Source: Deltaproteobacteria bacterium UBA2957 (GTDB lineage: Bacteria; Myxococcota_A; UBA796). From it: 8,253 bases of DNA. This document shows, one piece after another, positions 1 to 8,219 of the stretch. The notes beneath the pieces were generated by a model that was given only the letters and a program-made list of their open reading frames with translations, had not been told where the DNA came from and made no database searches. The DNA is taken from positions 1-8,253 of the forward strand of contig DEBL01000246.1 in the NCBI GenBank assembly GCA_002348535.1. The letters run 5' to 3'. The position numbers were made by a program, and so were the translations under genes. Within the stretch, counting starts at the first letter, position 1. Every line of letters starts with the position of its first letter.

Positions 1-207
1 CTCGTAGTCTTTCACTGGGCCAAAGATCTTGGCGCAGAAGAGGCCGTCTTTCTCGGGCTTGAACGTACGGTAGTTGATGGTCTCTGGCTTTTTGACTTCG
101 CCATGGGACCAACTGCGAATCTTGTCTGGGCTCGCCAGACCGATTCGCACGGCTACGTAGTTCAGAGGGTTTTTGGGCTTCTCGAAGAGGTTGTAGATGT
201 CCTTCAC
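1..207 (-). CDS. rpoC: DNA-directed RNA polymerase subunit beta' (N-terminal fragment, 69 codons)
   Basis: RpoC is the beta' subunit, which with beta forms the RNA polymerase active-site cleft. Only the first 69 codons are in the window; the gene runs off the left edge. The translation starts MKDIYNLFEKPKNP and includes IRSWSHGEVKKPETINYRTFKPEKDGLFCAKIFGP, split here as the segments IRSWSHGEVKKPETINYRT and FKPEKDGLFCAKIFGP. This is the highly conserved beta' N-terminus that leads into the zinc-binding domain, whose cysteines would lie just past the edge. The start is a GTG at 205-207. It is chosen because an AGGAG lies 6 bases upstream and the conserved protein begins there. It follows rpoB after a 115-base spacer and is surely cotranscribed with it. 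Confidence 0.97.
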   Translation of the reverse strand, partial: MKDIYNLFEKPKNPLNYVAVRIGLASPDKIRSWSHGEVKKPETINYRTFKPEKDGLFCAKIFGPVKDYE

Positions 208-213
208 GGTCGA

Positions 214-218
214 CTCCT
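214..218 (-). promoter_or_regulatory. Ribosome binding site for rpoC
   Basis: On the minus strand this reads AGGAG, 6 bases before the GTG start of rpoC. It decides that the GTG at 205-207 is the start. The rpoB site (4508-4512) has the same AGGAG-TC core and the same 6-base spacing. Confidence 0.85.
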
Positions 219-230
219 GGGAGGGTGACG

Positions 231-248
231 CTTCTCGGACTTGAGAAG
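231..248 (-). other. Small hairpin upstream of rpoC
   Basis: In the minus-strand RNA, CUUCUC (243-248) pairs perfectly with GAGAAG (231-236) around a 6-base loop. It ends 24 bases before the rpoC start codon and 12 bases before its Shine-Dalgarno sequence. The stem is only 6 bp and has no U-run, so it is not a terminator. A role in mRNA processing or spacing is possible but unproven. Confidence 0.35.
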
Positions 249-293
249 AGAGATAAAAAAGGAAAGGGGTAAACGATGAGAGAGGTCACGGGC

Positions 294-307
294 GCCCCGA
301 ATGGGGC
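294..307 (-). other. GC-rich hairpin just after the rpoB stop
   Basis: In the minus-strand RNA GCCCC (303-307) pairs with GGGGC (294-298) around the loop AUUC, and an extra U-G pair can extend the stem. It starts 15 bases after the rpoB stop. The nearest U-run (254-259, as minus-strand T) is about 35 bases further on, so it does not look like an intrinsic terminator. It may protect or separate the rpoB and rpoC parts of the message. Confidence 0.35.
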
Positions 308-322
308 ATCCGCAGTCGCCGG

Positions 323-4501
<4,179 letters not shown>

Positions 4502-4507
4502 GCTGGA

Positions 4508-4512
4508 CTCCT
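4508..4512 (-). promoter_or_regulatory. Ribosome binding site for rpoB
   Basis: Minus strand AGGAG, 6 bases before the rpoB ATG. It lies only 7 bases after the end of the hairpin pair described at 4520-4552, so folding there could affect ribosome access. Confidence 0.8.
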
Positions 4513-4519
4513 GTTGTGC

Positions 4520-4552
4520 TGTCCCTTGGATGACCCAAGGCGCACAGGGACA
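4520..4552 (-). other. Two competing hairpins in the rpoB leader
   Basis: The inverted repeat UGUCCCU / AGGGACA (4546-4552 and 4520-4526) gives a perfect 7-bp outer stem. A second perfect repeat CCUUGG / CCAAGG (4535-4540 and 4524-4529) gives a 6-bp inner hairpin with a 5-base loop. The two share bases 4524-4526, so they cannot both form fully. The element sits directly before the rpoB Shine-Dalgarno sequence. The repeats are seen directly; any regulatory switching is inference. Confidence 0.4.
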
Positions 4553-4690
4553 CTGGCAGAGTAGACGTATGGTGTGACAATCAGCGCCAACAGGGCACGC
4601 ACCTCAGCGGGTACGTCCCCTATTTCCGTTCAACGCTTTGCCTGTCGGCTGATCGAGAAAACCAAGGTGGAATCTCTGAGGTAGAAAGTT

Positions 4691-4708
4691 GCGGGGAAGC
4701 CACCCCGC
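4691..4708 (-). other. GC-only hairpin in the rplL-rpoB spacer (third of three)
   Basis: In the minus-strand RNA GCGGGG (4703-4708) pairs perfectly with CCCCGC (4691-4696) around the 6-base loop UGGCUU. The following sequence is AACUUUCUACC, a weak U-rich tail. It could act as an inefficient attenuator but is not a clear terminator. Confidence 0.45.
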
Positions 4709-4711
4709 GGG

Positions 4712-4737
4712 GACTTGGTGAACCGGATCACCAAGTC
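4712..4737 (-). other. Perfect 10-bp hairpin in the rplL-rpoB spacer (second of three)
   Basis: GACUUGGUGA (4728-4737) and UCACCAAGUC (4712-4721) form an uninterrupted 10-bp stem with the 6-base loop UCCGGU. No U-run follows, so it is a stem for processing or mRNA stability rather than a terminator. In E. coli the same spacer carries an attenuator and an RNase III site; that comparison is established knowledge, the assignment here is inference. Confidence 0.6.
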
Positions 4738-4749
4738 GAGAACGGAACC

Positions 4750-4780
4750 CTGCCGAACCGACCAATGGTCGGCCCGGCAG
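4750..4780 (-). other. 14-bp hairpin just after rplL (first of three)
   Basis: Arms 4767-4780 and 4750-4763 pair along 14 positions around a 3-base loop. Two central positions are G-U pairs in the minus-strand RNA but would be A-C mismatches in a plus-strand RNA, so the fold fits the sense of the operon. It begins 13 bases after the rplL stop. The downstream bases (GGUUCCGUUCUC) are not a U-run. The long duplex is a good candidate for an RNase III cleavage site or a 3' stabiliser of the ribosomal-protein message. Confidence 0.6.
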
Positions 4781-4793
4781 GCAGTAAGCCAAG

Positions 4794-5177
4794 TTACTTG
4801 ACTTCTGCTTCGGCTCCCGCCTCGACAAGAGCCTTCTTGAGCTCTTCGGCCTCTTCCTTGGGAAGAGCCGTCTTCACCTCTGCGGGTGCGGACTCGACAA
4901 GGTCCTTGGCTTCCTTGAGGCCAAGACCTGTAGCGGCACGAACGGCCTTGATGACGGCAATTTTCTTGTCGCCTGCAGCCTTCAGAATGACGTCGAATTC
5001 AGTCTTCTCTTCAGCAGCTTCAGCAGCGGCACCACCAGCAGCGGGTGCGGCCATGGCCATCATCGGGGCCGAAGCCTCGACGCCGAGCTCGTCTTCAAGG
5101 ATCTCAATGAGACCCTTAACCTCGGAAAGCTTAAGGTTCTTGATGTATTCGACAACGTCAGCTTGGGAAGTCGCCAT
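4794..5177 (-). CDS. rplL: Large ribosomal subunit protein bL12 (L7/L12)
   Basis: L12, 127 aa, forms the mobile ribosomal stalk that recruits and stimulates translation GTPases such as EF-Tu and EF-G. The dimerisation N-domain covers about residues 1-33 and binds L10. An Ala/Met-rich hinge follows (about 34-57, SAPMMAMAAPAAGGAAAEAA). The globular C-domain covers 58-127, with the family signature KKIAVIKAVRAATGLGLKEA (71-90). The ATG at 5175-5177 is chosen over an in-frame TTG four codons upstream (5187-5189). The ATG has GGAGG at 5-base spacing, and the TTG would lie within that Shine-Dalgarno sequence. The length and composition are normal. It follows rplJ after 63 bases and precedes the long rpoB leader. 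Confidence 0.98.
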   Translation of the reverse strand: MATSQADVVEYIKNLKLSEVKGLIEILEDELGVEASAPMMAMAAPAAGGAAAEAAEEKTEFDVILKAAGDKKIAVIKAVRAATGLGLKEAKDLVESAPAEVKTALPKEEAEELKKALVEAGAEAEVK

Positions 5178-5182
5178 GATTT

Positions 5183-5187
5183 CCTCC
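5183..5187 (-). promoter_or_regulatory. Strong ribosome binding site for rplL
   Basis: Minus strand GGAGG, 5 bases before the ATG at 5175-5177; it is the strongest anti-Shine-Dalgarno match in the window. It fixes the rplL start. A strong site fits the need to make L12 in several-fold excess over the other ribosomal proteins. Confidence 0.85.
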
Positions 5188-5203
5188 AAATGGATTCAGG
5201 TGT

Positions 5204-5229
5204 GTCGACGCAGCGAAGCCCACGCCGAC
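5204..5229 (-). other. 10-bp hairpin between rplJ and rplL
   Basis: In the minus-strand RNA, 5220-5229 pairs with 5204-5213 over 10 positions around the loop GCUUCG. Three of the pairs are G-U. In the opposite strand these would be A-C mismatches, so the structure is specific to operon-sense RNA. It sits 11 bases after the rplJ stop and ends 16 bases before the rplL Shine-Dalgarno sequence. It could insulate rplL initiation from rplJ or mark an RNA end; no function is shown by sequence alone. Confidence 0.5.
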
Positions 5230-5240
5230 GGGTAGATGAT

Positions 5241-5777
5241 TTACTCGCCGCCCTCGGCGAGCTTGGACTCGAAGTTCTTGAGCAGATTGACCAGGTCACG
5301 ACCGGGCGCTTGAACGACACCCAGCACCTGCTGGGGACCCTTCTGAAGCAGCCCGAGAAGCATCGCAAACAGTTCGTCCTTACTCGGGAGTTCGGCGACA
5401 TTAGTGACGCCTTTGCTGTCAAGAATCTCGCCATCGAAGAAGCCACCCTTAATGTTGAACTTCTCTTCTTTGACAAGATCCTGTGTCTCGGCCTTGAGCA
5501 CCTTGGCCGCAGCAATCGGATCCTCGCCAGAGATGATCCAGCTGGTCATGCCGACAAGAAGGTCATTGAGCGCCTCCTTGTCCGACCCAGCAATGGCACG
5601 CTTGGCGAGTTTATTCTTAATGACTTCATAGTGGACGCCTGCCTCACGGAACTTGTTCCGAAGCGCGTTGACCTCTTCCACCGTGATCCCACGGTAGTCG
5701 GCAAGCGCAACGAACGGTGCGTTCTCAAGGCGAGTGGTCAGTCCGTCGACGACATTGGCTTTTTCTTCGCGACTCAT
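5241..5777 (-). CDS. rplJ: Large ribosomal subunit protein uL10
   Basis: L10, 178 aa, is the base of the ribosomal stalk. Its N-domain binds 23S rRNA beside L11, and its C-terminal helix carries the L12 dimers. Seen here: MSREEKANVVDGL, then PFVALADYRGITVEEVNALR (21-40) and the conserved YEVIKNKLAKRA (50-61) of the rRNA-binding domain. The C-terminal L12-binding helix includes PGRDLVNLLKNFESKLAE (158-175). The length is typical. The ATG at 5775-5777 has AGGAG 6 bases upstream, and the rplA stop codon overlaps that site. The gap to rplA is 9 bases, so translation of the two is probably coupled. The L10-(L12)4 leader that usually precedes rplJ has no room here. Confidence 0.98.
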   Translation of the reverse strand: MSREEKANVVDGLTTRLENAPFVALADYRGITVEEVNALRNKFREAGVHYEVIKNKLAKRAIAGSDKEALNDLLVGMTSWIISGEDPIAAAKVLKAETQDLVKEEKFNIKGGFFDGEILDSKGVTNVAELPSKDELFAMLLGLLQKGPQQVLGVVQAPGRDLVNLLKNFESKLAEGGE

Positions 5778-5783
5778 GTCGAT

Positions 5784-5789
5784 CTCCTA
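5784..5789 (-). promoter_or_regulatory. rplJ ribosome binding site overlapping the rplA stop
   Basis: The minus strand reads TAGGAG. TAG (5787-5789) is the rplA stop, and AGGAG (5784-5788) is the rplJ Shine-Dalgarno sequence, 6 bases before the ATG. A ribosome ending rplA would sit on the rplJ site, which suggests translational coupling. Confidence 0.85.
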
Positions 5790-6506
5790 CAGCGATTCCG
5801 CACGACGAATGGCGTCTTGCGTGTCCACGCGAACCCCAGGGCCCATCGTGGAAGAAAGTGTGATGCTCTTCATGTACACACCTTTCGCAGACGATGGCTT
5901 GAGCCGCTGCAGGGTGGCAATGAGGGCAGCCAAGTTGGCGGCAAGGTGAGCAGCATCCATTGAGGCGCGCCCAATTTGAGCGTGAACGATACCAGCCTTT
6001 TCGACGCGGAAGTCAATCTTACCGCTCTTCAGTTCGGACACCGCATCGGCCACCTTCGCTGGCGGCACAACGGTTCCGACCTTGGGGTTCGGCATCAAAC
6101 CACGGGGCCCAAGAACTCGGCCAATGCGGCCAACCTTGCCCATCATGTCTGTGGTTGCGACGGCCTTGTCGAACTCGAACCAGCCGCCTTGGATCTTCGC
6201 GACGAGTTCGTCGGCACCCACCACGTCCGCACCGGCGGCCTCAGCCGCCTTCGCGGCCTCACCCTGAGCGAACACAGCAACCCGCACAGTCTTTCCTGTT
6301 CCGTGCGGCAGACTGACGGCACCGCGGACCATTTGGTCAGCATGCTTAGGGTCGACACCGAGACGGACTGCGACATCCACTCCCTCATCGAACTTCGCGG
6401 TCGCTTTCGCTTTGACCTTCTCAACCGCAGCCTCAACATCCACGCGATCTTGGCTGTTGAAGCCCTCGCGGATGGCGAAGTAGCGCTTGCTCTTCTTGTT
6501 TGCCAT
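5787..6506 (-). CDS. rplA: Large ribosomal subunit protein uL1
   Basis: L1, 239 aa, binds the L1 stalk of 23S rRNA, helps release deacylated tRNA from the E site, and in several bacteria represses its own operon by binding mRNA. It begins MANKKSKRYFAIREGFNS. The family signature GRIGRVLGPRGLMPNPKVGT is at 127-146, and the C-terminal domain I return ends with AKGVYMKSITLSSTMGPGVR (207-226). The ATG at 6504-6506 has AAGGAG at 7-base spacing. An upstream in-frame start at 6540-6542 would add 12 residues (GSPERLSRRTN-like) that are foreign to L1, so it is rejected. A 110-base spacer with a large hairpin lies between rplK and this gene. The stop overlaps the rplJ ribosome binding site. Confidence 0.98.
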   Translation of the reverse strand: MANKKSKRYFAIREGFNSQDRVDVEAAVEKVKAKATAKFDEGVDVAVRLGVDPKHADQMVRGAVSLPHGTGKTVRVAVFAQGEAAKAAEAAGADVVGADELVAKIQGGWFEFDKAVATTDMMGKVGRIGRVLGPRGLMPNPKVGTVVPPAKVADAVSELKSGKIDFRVEKAGIVHAQIGRASMDAAHLAANLAALIATLQRLKPSSAKGVYMKSITLSSTMGPGVRVDTQDAIRRAESL

Positions 6507-6513
6507 GTTGGTT

Positions 6514-6519
6514 CTCCTT
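6514..6519 (-). promoter_or_regulatory. Ribosome binding site for rplA
   Basis: Minus strand AAGGAG, 7 bases before the ATG at 6504-6506. It decides the start against the in-frame upstream codon at 6540-6542. Confidence 0.85.
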
Positions 6520-6534
6520 GAAAGCCTCTCTGGA

Positions 6535-6594
6535 CTTCCCATCTCGCCGGGGTATGGCGGCCACGCTTGGTGACCTTCCCCGCGCGAGCGAAAG
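6535..6594 (-). ncRNA. 60-base structured leader of rplA; candidate L1-binding autoregulatory element
   Basis: The minus-strand RNA folds by hand into one long arm. From outside in, CUUUC (6590-6594) pairs with GGAAG (6535-6539). CUCGC (6584-6588) pairs with GCGAG (6543-6547). After a bulged G6583, CGGGG (6578-6582) pairs with CCCCG (6548-6552). Next is an asymmetric internal loop, AA against GCCAUA. Then GGUCAC (6570-6575) pairs with GUGGCC (6559-6564) around CAAGC. Known L1 sites in rRNA and mRNA share this plan: two helices joined by a short 5' and longer 3' loop strand, with GG...CC opening the inner helix. The exact conserved loop bases were not confirmed, so the L1 assignment is inference. 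It ends 15 bases before the rplA Shine-Dalgarno sequence. Confidence 0.45.
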
Positions 6595-6616
6595 GATGGT
6601 TTAAAAAAACGATGAG

Positions 6617-7045
6617 TTAGCGGACGTTCAGGCCCATAGATCGAGCGGTGCCGGCGATGGTGCGTTTGGCCGACTCAATGTCGGTGGTGTTGAGATCCGG
6701 CATCTTGACCTTTGCAATCTCCTCGACCTGAGACCACGCGACGGTACCGACCTTGTTCTTGTTTGGCTCTCCCGAACCTTTGTCGATCTTTGCAGCCTTC
6801 TTCAACAAGACCGCAGCGGGCGGAGTCTTCAGTTCGAAAGAGAACGTACGGTCCGCATACACGGTGATCACAGTCGGGATAATGAGCCCTTCTCCGGCGT
6901 CTTTCTGCGTCCGAGCGTTGAACTCCTTGCAGAACATGGGAATGTTCACACCGGCCGCACCGAGGGCGGGCCCGATGGGTGGCGACGGGTTTGCCTTCCC
7001 GGCAGGGATTTGCAACTTGACCTGATTTACAACTTTTTTGGCCAT
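6617..7045 (-). CDS. rplK: Large ribosomal subunit protein uL11
   Basis: L11, 142 aa, binds the GTPase-associated region of 23S rRNA with L10/L12, is the thiostrepton-site protein, and is needed for RelA activation in the stringent response. The N-domain begins MAKKVVNQVKLQIPAGKANP and includes the proline-rich turn PSPPIGPALG (20-29), the part tied to RelA and thiostrepton effects. GAAGVNI replaces the more usual GQHGVNI, a mild variation. The rRNA-binding C-domain runs from KTPPAAVLLKKAAKI (73-87) to SAKRTIAGTARSMGLNV (125-141). The length is exactly typical. The ATG at 7043-7045 has AGAGGAG at 8-base spacing. It lies 23 bases after nusG and 110 bases before rplA. A run of seven minus-strand T residues follows 7 bases after the stop but has no stem before it. 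Confidence 0.98.
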   Translation of the reverse strand: MAKKVVNQVKLQIPAGKANPSPPIGPALGAAGVNIPMFCKEFNARTQKDAGEGLIIPTVITVYADRTFSFELKTPPAAVLLKKAAKIDKGSGEPNKNKVGTVAWSQVEEIAKVKMPDLNTTDIESAKRTIAGTARSMGLNVR

Positions 7046-7068
7046 TCTATTGGCTCCTCTGTACCGCC

Positions 7069-7596
7069 TCAGCCGAGGCGTTCAACCTGCGTGAAATCGA
7101 GTTCGACAGACGTGGGGCGTCCGAAAATCGTGACCAACACCCGCAGCTTGGCGCGAGTGGCGTTGACTTCTTCGACCTTTCCGTTCATCGAAGCGAACGG
7201 TCCATCGATGACGCGCACCTCTTCCCCGCGTTCGAAGTCGGCGACAACCACTTGGGTCTCGCCCTCTTCCTCAACTTGGTTGGTGATGCGTCGAACCTCG
7301 TCCTCCGGCATTGGAGGAGGGTTCCGGGTTCCTCCGATGAAACCCTTGACCTTGGGGGTCGTCCGCACAACGTGGAAGGACTCGTTATCCATCGCCATCT
7401 GCACGAACATATACCCAGGGTAGCTCTTTCGTGTGGTCGTCTTCTTCTTGCCGTCGCGAACCTCTACCACCTGTTCAGTGGGCACAAGGACCTCGCCAAA
7501 CTTGTGCTCAAGTCCAGCGCGCTGAATGGCATCCTCGAGAGCAAGTTTAGCCTTGTTCTCGTACCCAGAATGCGTATTGACGACGTACCAGTTCAT
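7069..7596 (-). CDS. nusG: Transcription termination/antitermination factor NusG
   Basis: NusG, 175 aa, rides on RNA polymerase. Its N-terminal NGN domain bridges the cleft, and its C-terminal KOW domain contacts Rho or ribosomal protein S10. The NGN domain starts MNWYVVNTHSGYENKAKLAL and contains the conserved SYPGYMFVQM (58-67) and VKGFIGG (83-89). The KOW motif RGEEVRVIDGPFASMNGKVE (123-142) is followed by the RLxV-type strand and the family ending VELDFTQVERL (164-174). The ATG at 7594-7596 has GAGGG at 7-base spacing. It sits between secE (26 bases) and rplK (23 bases), the canonical arrangement. No insertion domain of the kind seen in NusG paralogues is present, so it is the housekeeping copy. 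Confidence 0.98.
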   Translation of the reverse strand: MNWYVVNTHSGYENKAKLALEDAIQRAGLEHKFGEVLVPTEQVVEVRDGKKKTTTRKSYPGYMFVQMAMDNESFHVVRTTPKVKGFIGGTRNPPPMPEDEVRRITNQVEEEGETQVVVADFERGEEVRVIDGPFASMNGKVEEVNATRAKLRVLVTIFGRPTSVELDFTQVERLG

Positions 7597-7622
7597 TCGA
7601 TTACCCTCAGCGGACGCTCCGC

Positions 7623-8003
7623 CTACCCCTCACTAAAAAGGAATGTGCTGGTGACCCGAGCCCAGACGAAGTCGTACGCCGCAAGCGTGGCGGCAATGAA
7701 CAACGTCGTTACCACCACCACCGTTGCAGAACGGACTGTTTCATCTTTGCCGGGCCACACCACCTTGCGGAGCTCTGTGACAGACTCATCCGAGAACGAG
7801 TAGACAACCCGATGCCGGTTCATCGTCAAAAAGACAACAACACCGACGGTGATCCCAAGAAGTGAGGTTCCAGTCAGCGGACCAAAATGTGGATCGACCA
7901 CATCCATCCGCGCCAAGAGCGGAATTGCCAAGCCCCGGACCGCGAACCCAATAAAGGTGGCGACACTCAGGAACCCGAACAAAATGTAGCGTTGATTGCG
8001 CAT
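7623..8003 (-). CDS. secE: Preprotein translocase subunit SecE
   Basis: SecE, 126 aa from the chosen ATG, is the clamp of the SecYEG protein-conducting channel in the inner membrane. Three membrane segments are visible (about 7-31, 42-61 and 92-117), the three-segment form also seen in E. coli. Between the second and third is the family hallmark amphipathic helix, ESVTELRKVVWPGKDETV (73-90). The frame stays open to a TTG at 8046-8048, adding 15 residues. The ATG at 8001-8003 is preferred because the first membrane segment follows directly. However, its Shine-Dalgarno sequence is weak (only a GGUG about 13 bases upstream), so the start is the least certain in the window. Secondary choice: the TTG. 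It begins the operon after the tuf terminator. Confidence 0.95.
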   Translation of the reverse strand: MRNQRYILFGFLSVATFIGFAVRGLAIPLLARMDVVDPHFGPLTGTSLLGITVGVVVFLTMNRHRVVYSFSDESVTELRKVVWPGKDETVRSATVVVVTTLFIAATLAAYDFVWARVTSTFLFSEG

Positions 8004-8029
8004 GAAACTAAAACCACACCAAAATAGGC

Positions 8030-8035
8030 ATTGTA
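8030..8035 (-). promoter_or_regulatory. Possible sigma-70 type -10 box before secE
   Basis: Minus strand TACAAT, 5 of 6 matches to TATAAT, 26 bases before the preferred secE ATG. The start point it implies would leave a leader of about 20 bases. No good -35 box lies 16-18 bases upstream. Just before it, a short inverted repeat GUUGA-AAAA-UCAAC (8036-8049) could be an operator or chance. If real, it would exclude the TTG start of secE. Confidence 0.3.
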
Positions 8036-8052
8036 GTTGATTTTTCAACCAA

Positions 8053-8067
8053 TCGAGGAAGCCTCGA
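8053..8067 (-). other. Small hairpin in the secE leader
   Basis: TCGAGG (8062-8067) and CCTCGA (8053-8058) form a perfect 6-bp stem with the 3-base loop CTT on the minus strand. It lies between the sigma-54-like promoter and secE. No U-run follows. A function is not evident. Confidence 0.3.
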
Positions 8068-8131
8068 AACCCAGTTGATCCTCACCCTGCCTGCCAAGGA
8101 ACCCGCGCACGTAGCATGTACTCAGCGAGCG

Positions 8132-8148
8132 TGCAAGCATTGTGCCAA
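8132..8148 (-). promoter_or_regulatory. Sigma-54 (RpoN) type -24/-12 promoter directed at secE
   Basis: The minus strand reads TTGGCACAATGCTTGCA, which matches TGGCAC-N5-TTGCA with the GG and GC pairs exactly 10 bases apart, the hallmark spacing of sigma-54 promoters. The implied transcription start is near 8121, leaving a leader of about 118 bases before the secE ATG. It lies 28 bases downstream of the tuf terminator U-run, where a promoter for the secE operon is expected. As a sigma-70 site it is poor: TTGGCA is a fair -35, but no -10 lies at 16-18 bases. A weak alternative is TTGCAC plus extended TG-C-TACGTG (8108-8113). The match is seen directly; use by RpoN is inference. Confidence 0.55.
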
Positions 8149-8175
8149 CCAAAACTGCCCGGCCGACTCAAAGCC

Positions 8176-8205
8176 AAAAAAAAGCCGGGGCGCGAACGCC
8201 CCGGC
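8176..8205 (-). terminator. Rho-independent terminator of tuf
   Basis: Minus strand: GCCGGGGCG (8197-8205), a TTCG tetraloop, CGCCCCGGC (8184-8192), then eight T residues (8176-8183). The 9-bp all-GC stem with a stable UUCG loop and long U-run is a textbook intrinsic terminator. It starts 14 bases after the tuf stop. There is no matching U-run on the plus strand, so it works in one direction. It implies that secE has its own promoter. Confidence 0.95.
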
Positions 8206-8219
8206 CTTCCCAGTCGAAG

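Noticed and set aside
254..259. Short T-run in the rpoB-rpoC spacer with the hairpin at 294-307 as a terminator
   Set aside because: The stem and the T-run are about 35 bases apart, far too distant for intrinsic termination.
4604..4828. A 74-codon minus-strand frame in the rplL-rpoB spacer, overlapping the rplL end
   Set aside because: It runs through the hairpin region, has no good ribosome binding site, and its sequence looks like a non-coding translation. The hairpins explain the region better.
5163..5963. A 266-codon open frame on the plus strand across rplL, rplJ and rplA
   Set aside because: It is antisense to three certain ribosomal protein genes, crosses their boundaries, has no ribosome binding site of note and encodes no recognisable protein. 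It is a shadow of codon bias.
5784..6506. An L10-leader kink-turn within rplA
   Set aside because: I could not identify a convincing kink-turn or multi-helix junction by eye; this needs a covariance model search, so it is not claimed.
6603..6609. Run of seven T residues (minus strand) after rplK as a possible terminator
   Set aside because: No stable stem precedes it; the bases before it are the rplK C-terminal codons and do not fold into a GC-rich hairpin. Termination here would also cut the operon.
7252..7803. A 183-codon plus-strand frame over nusG and secE
   Set aside because: It is antisense to two certain genes and spans their junction; no family resemblance.
8049..8175. A tRNA-Trp gene in the tuf-secE spacer
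   Set aside because: No CCA anticodon loop in a cloverleaf context and no GTTCAANNC-like T-arm were found on either strand by eye.
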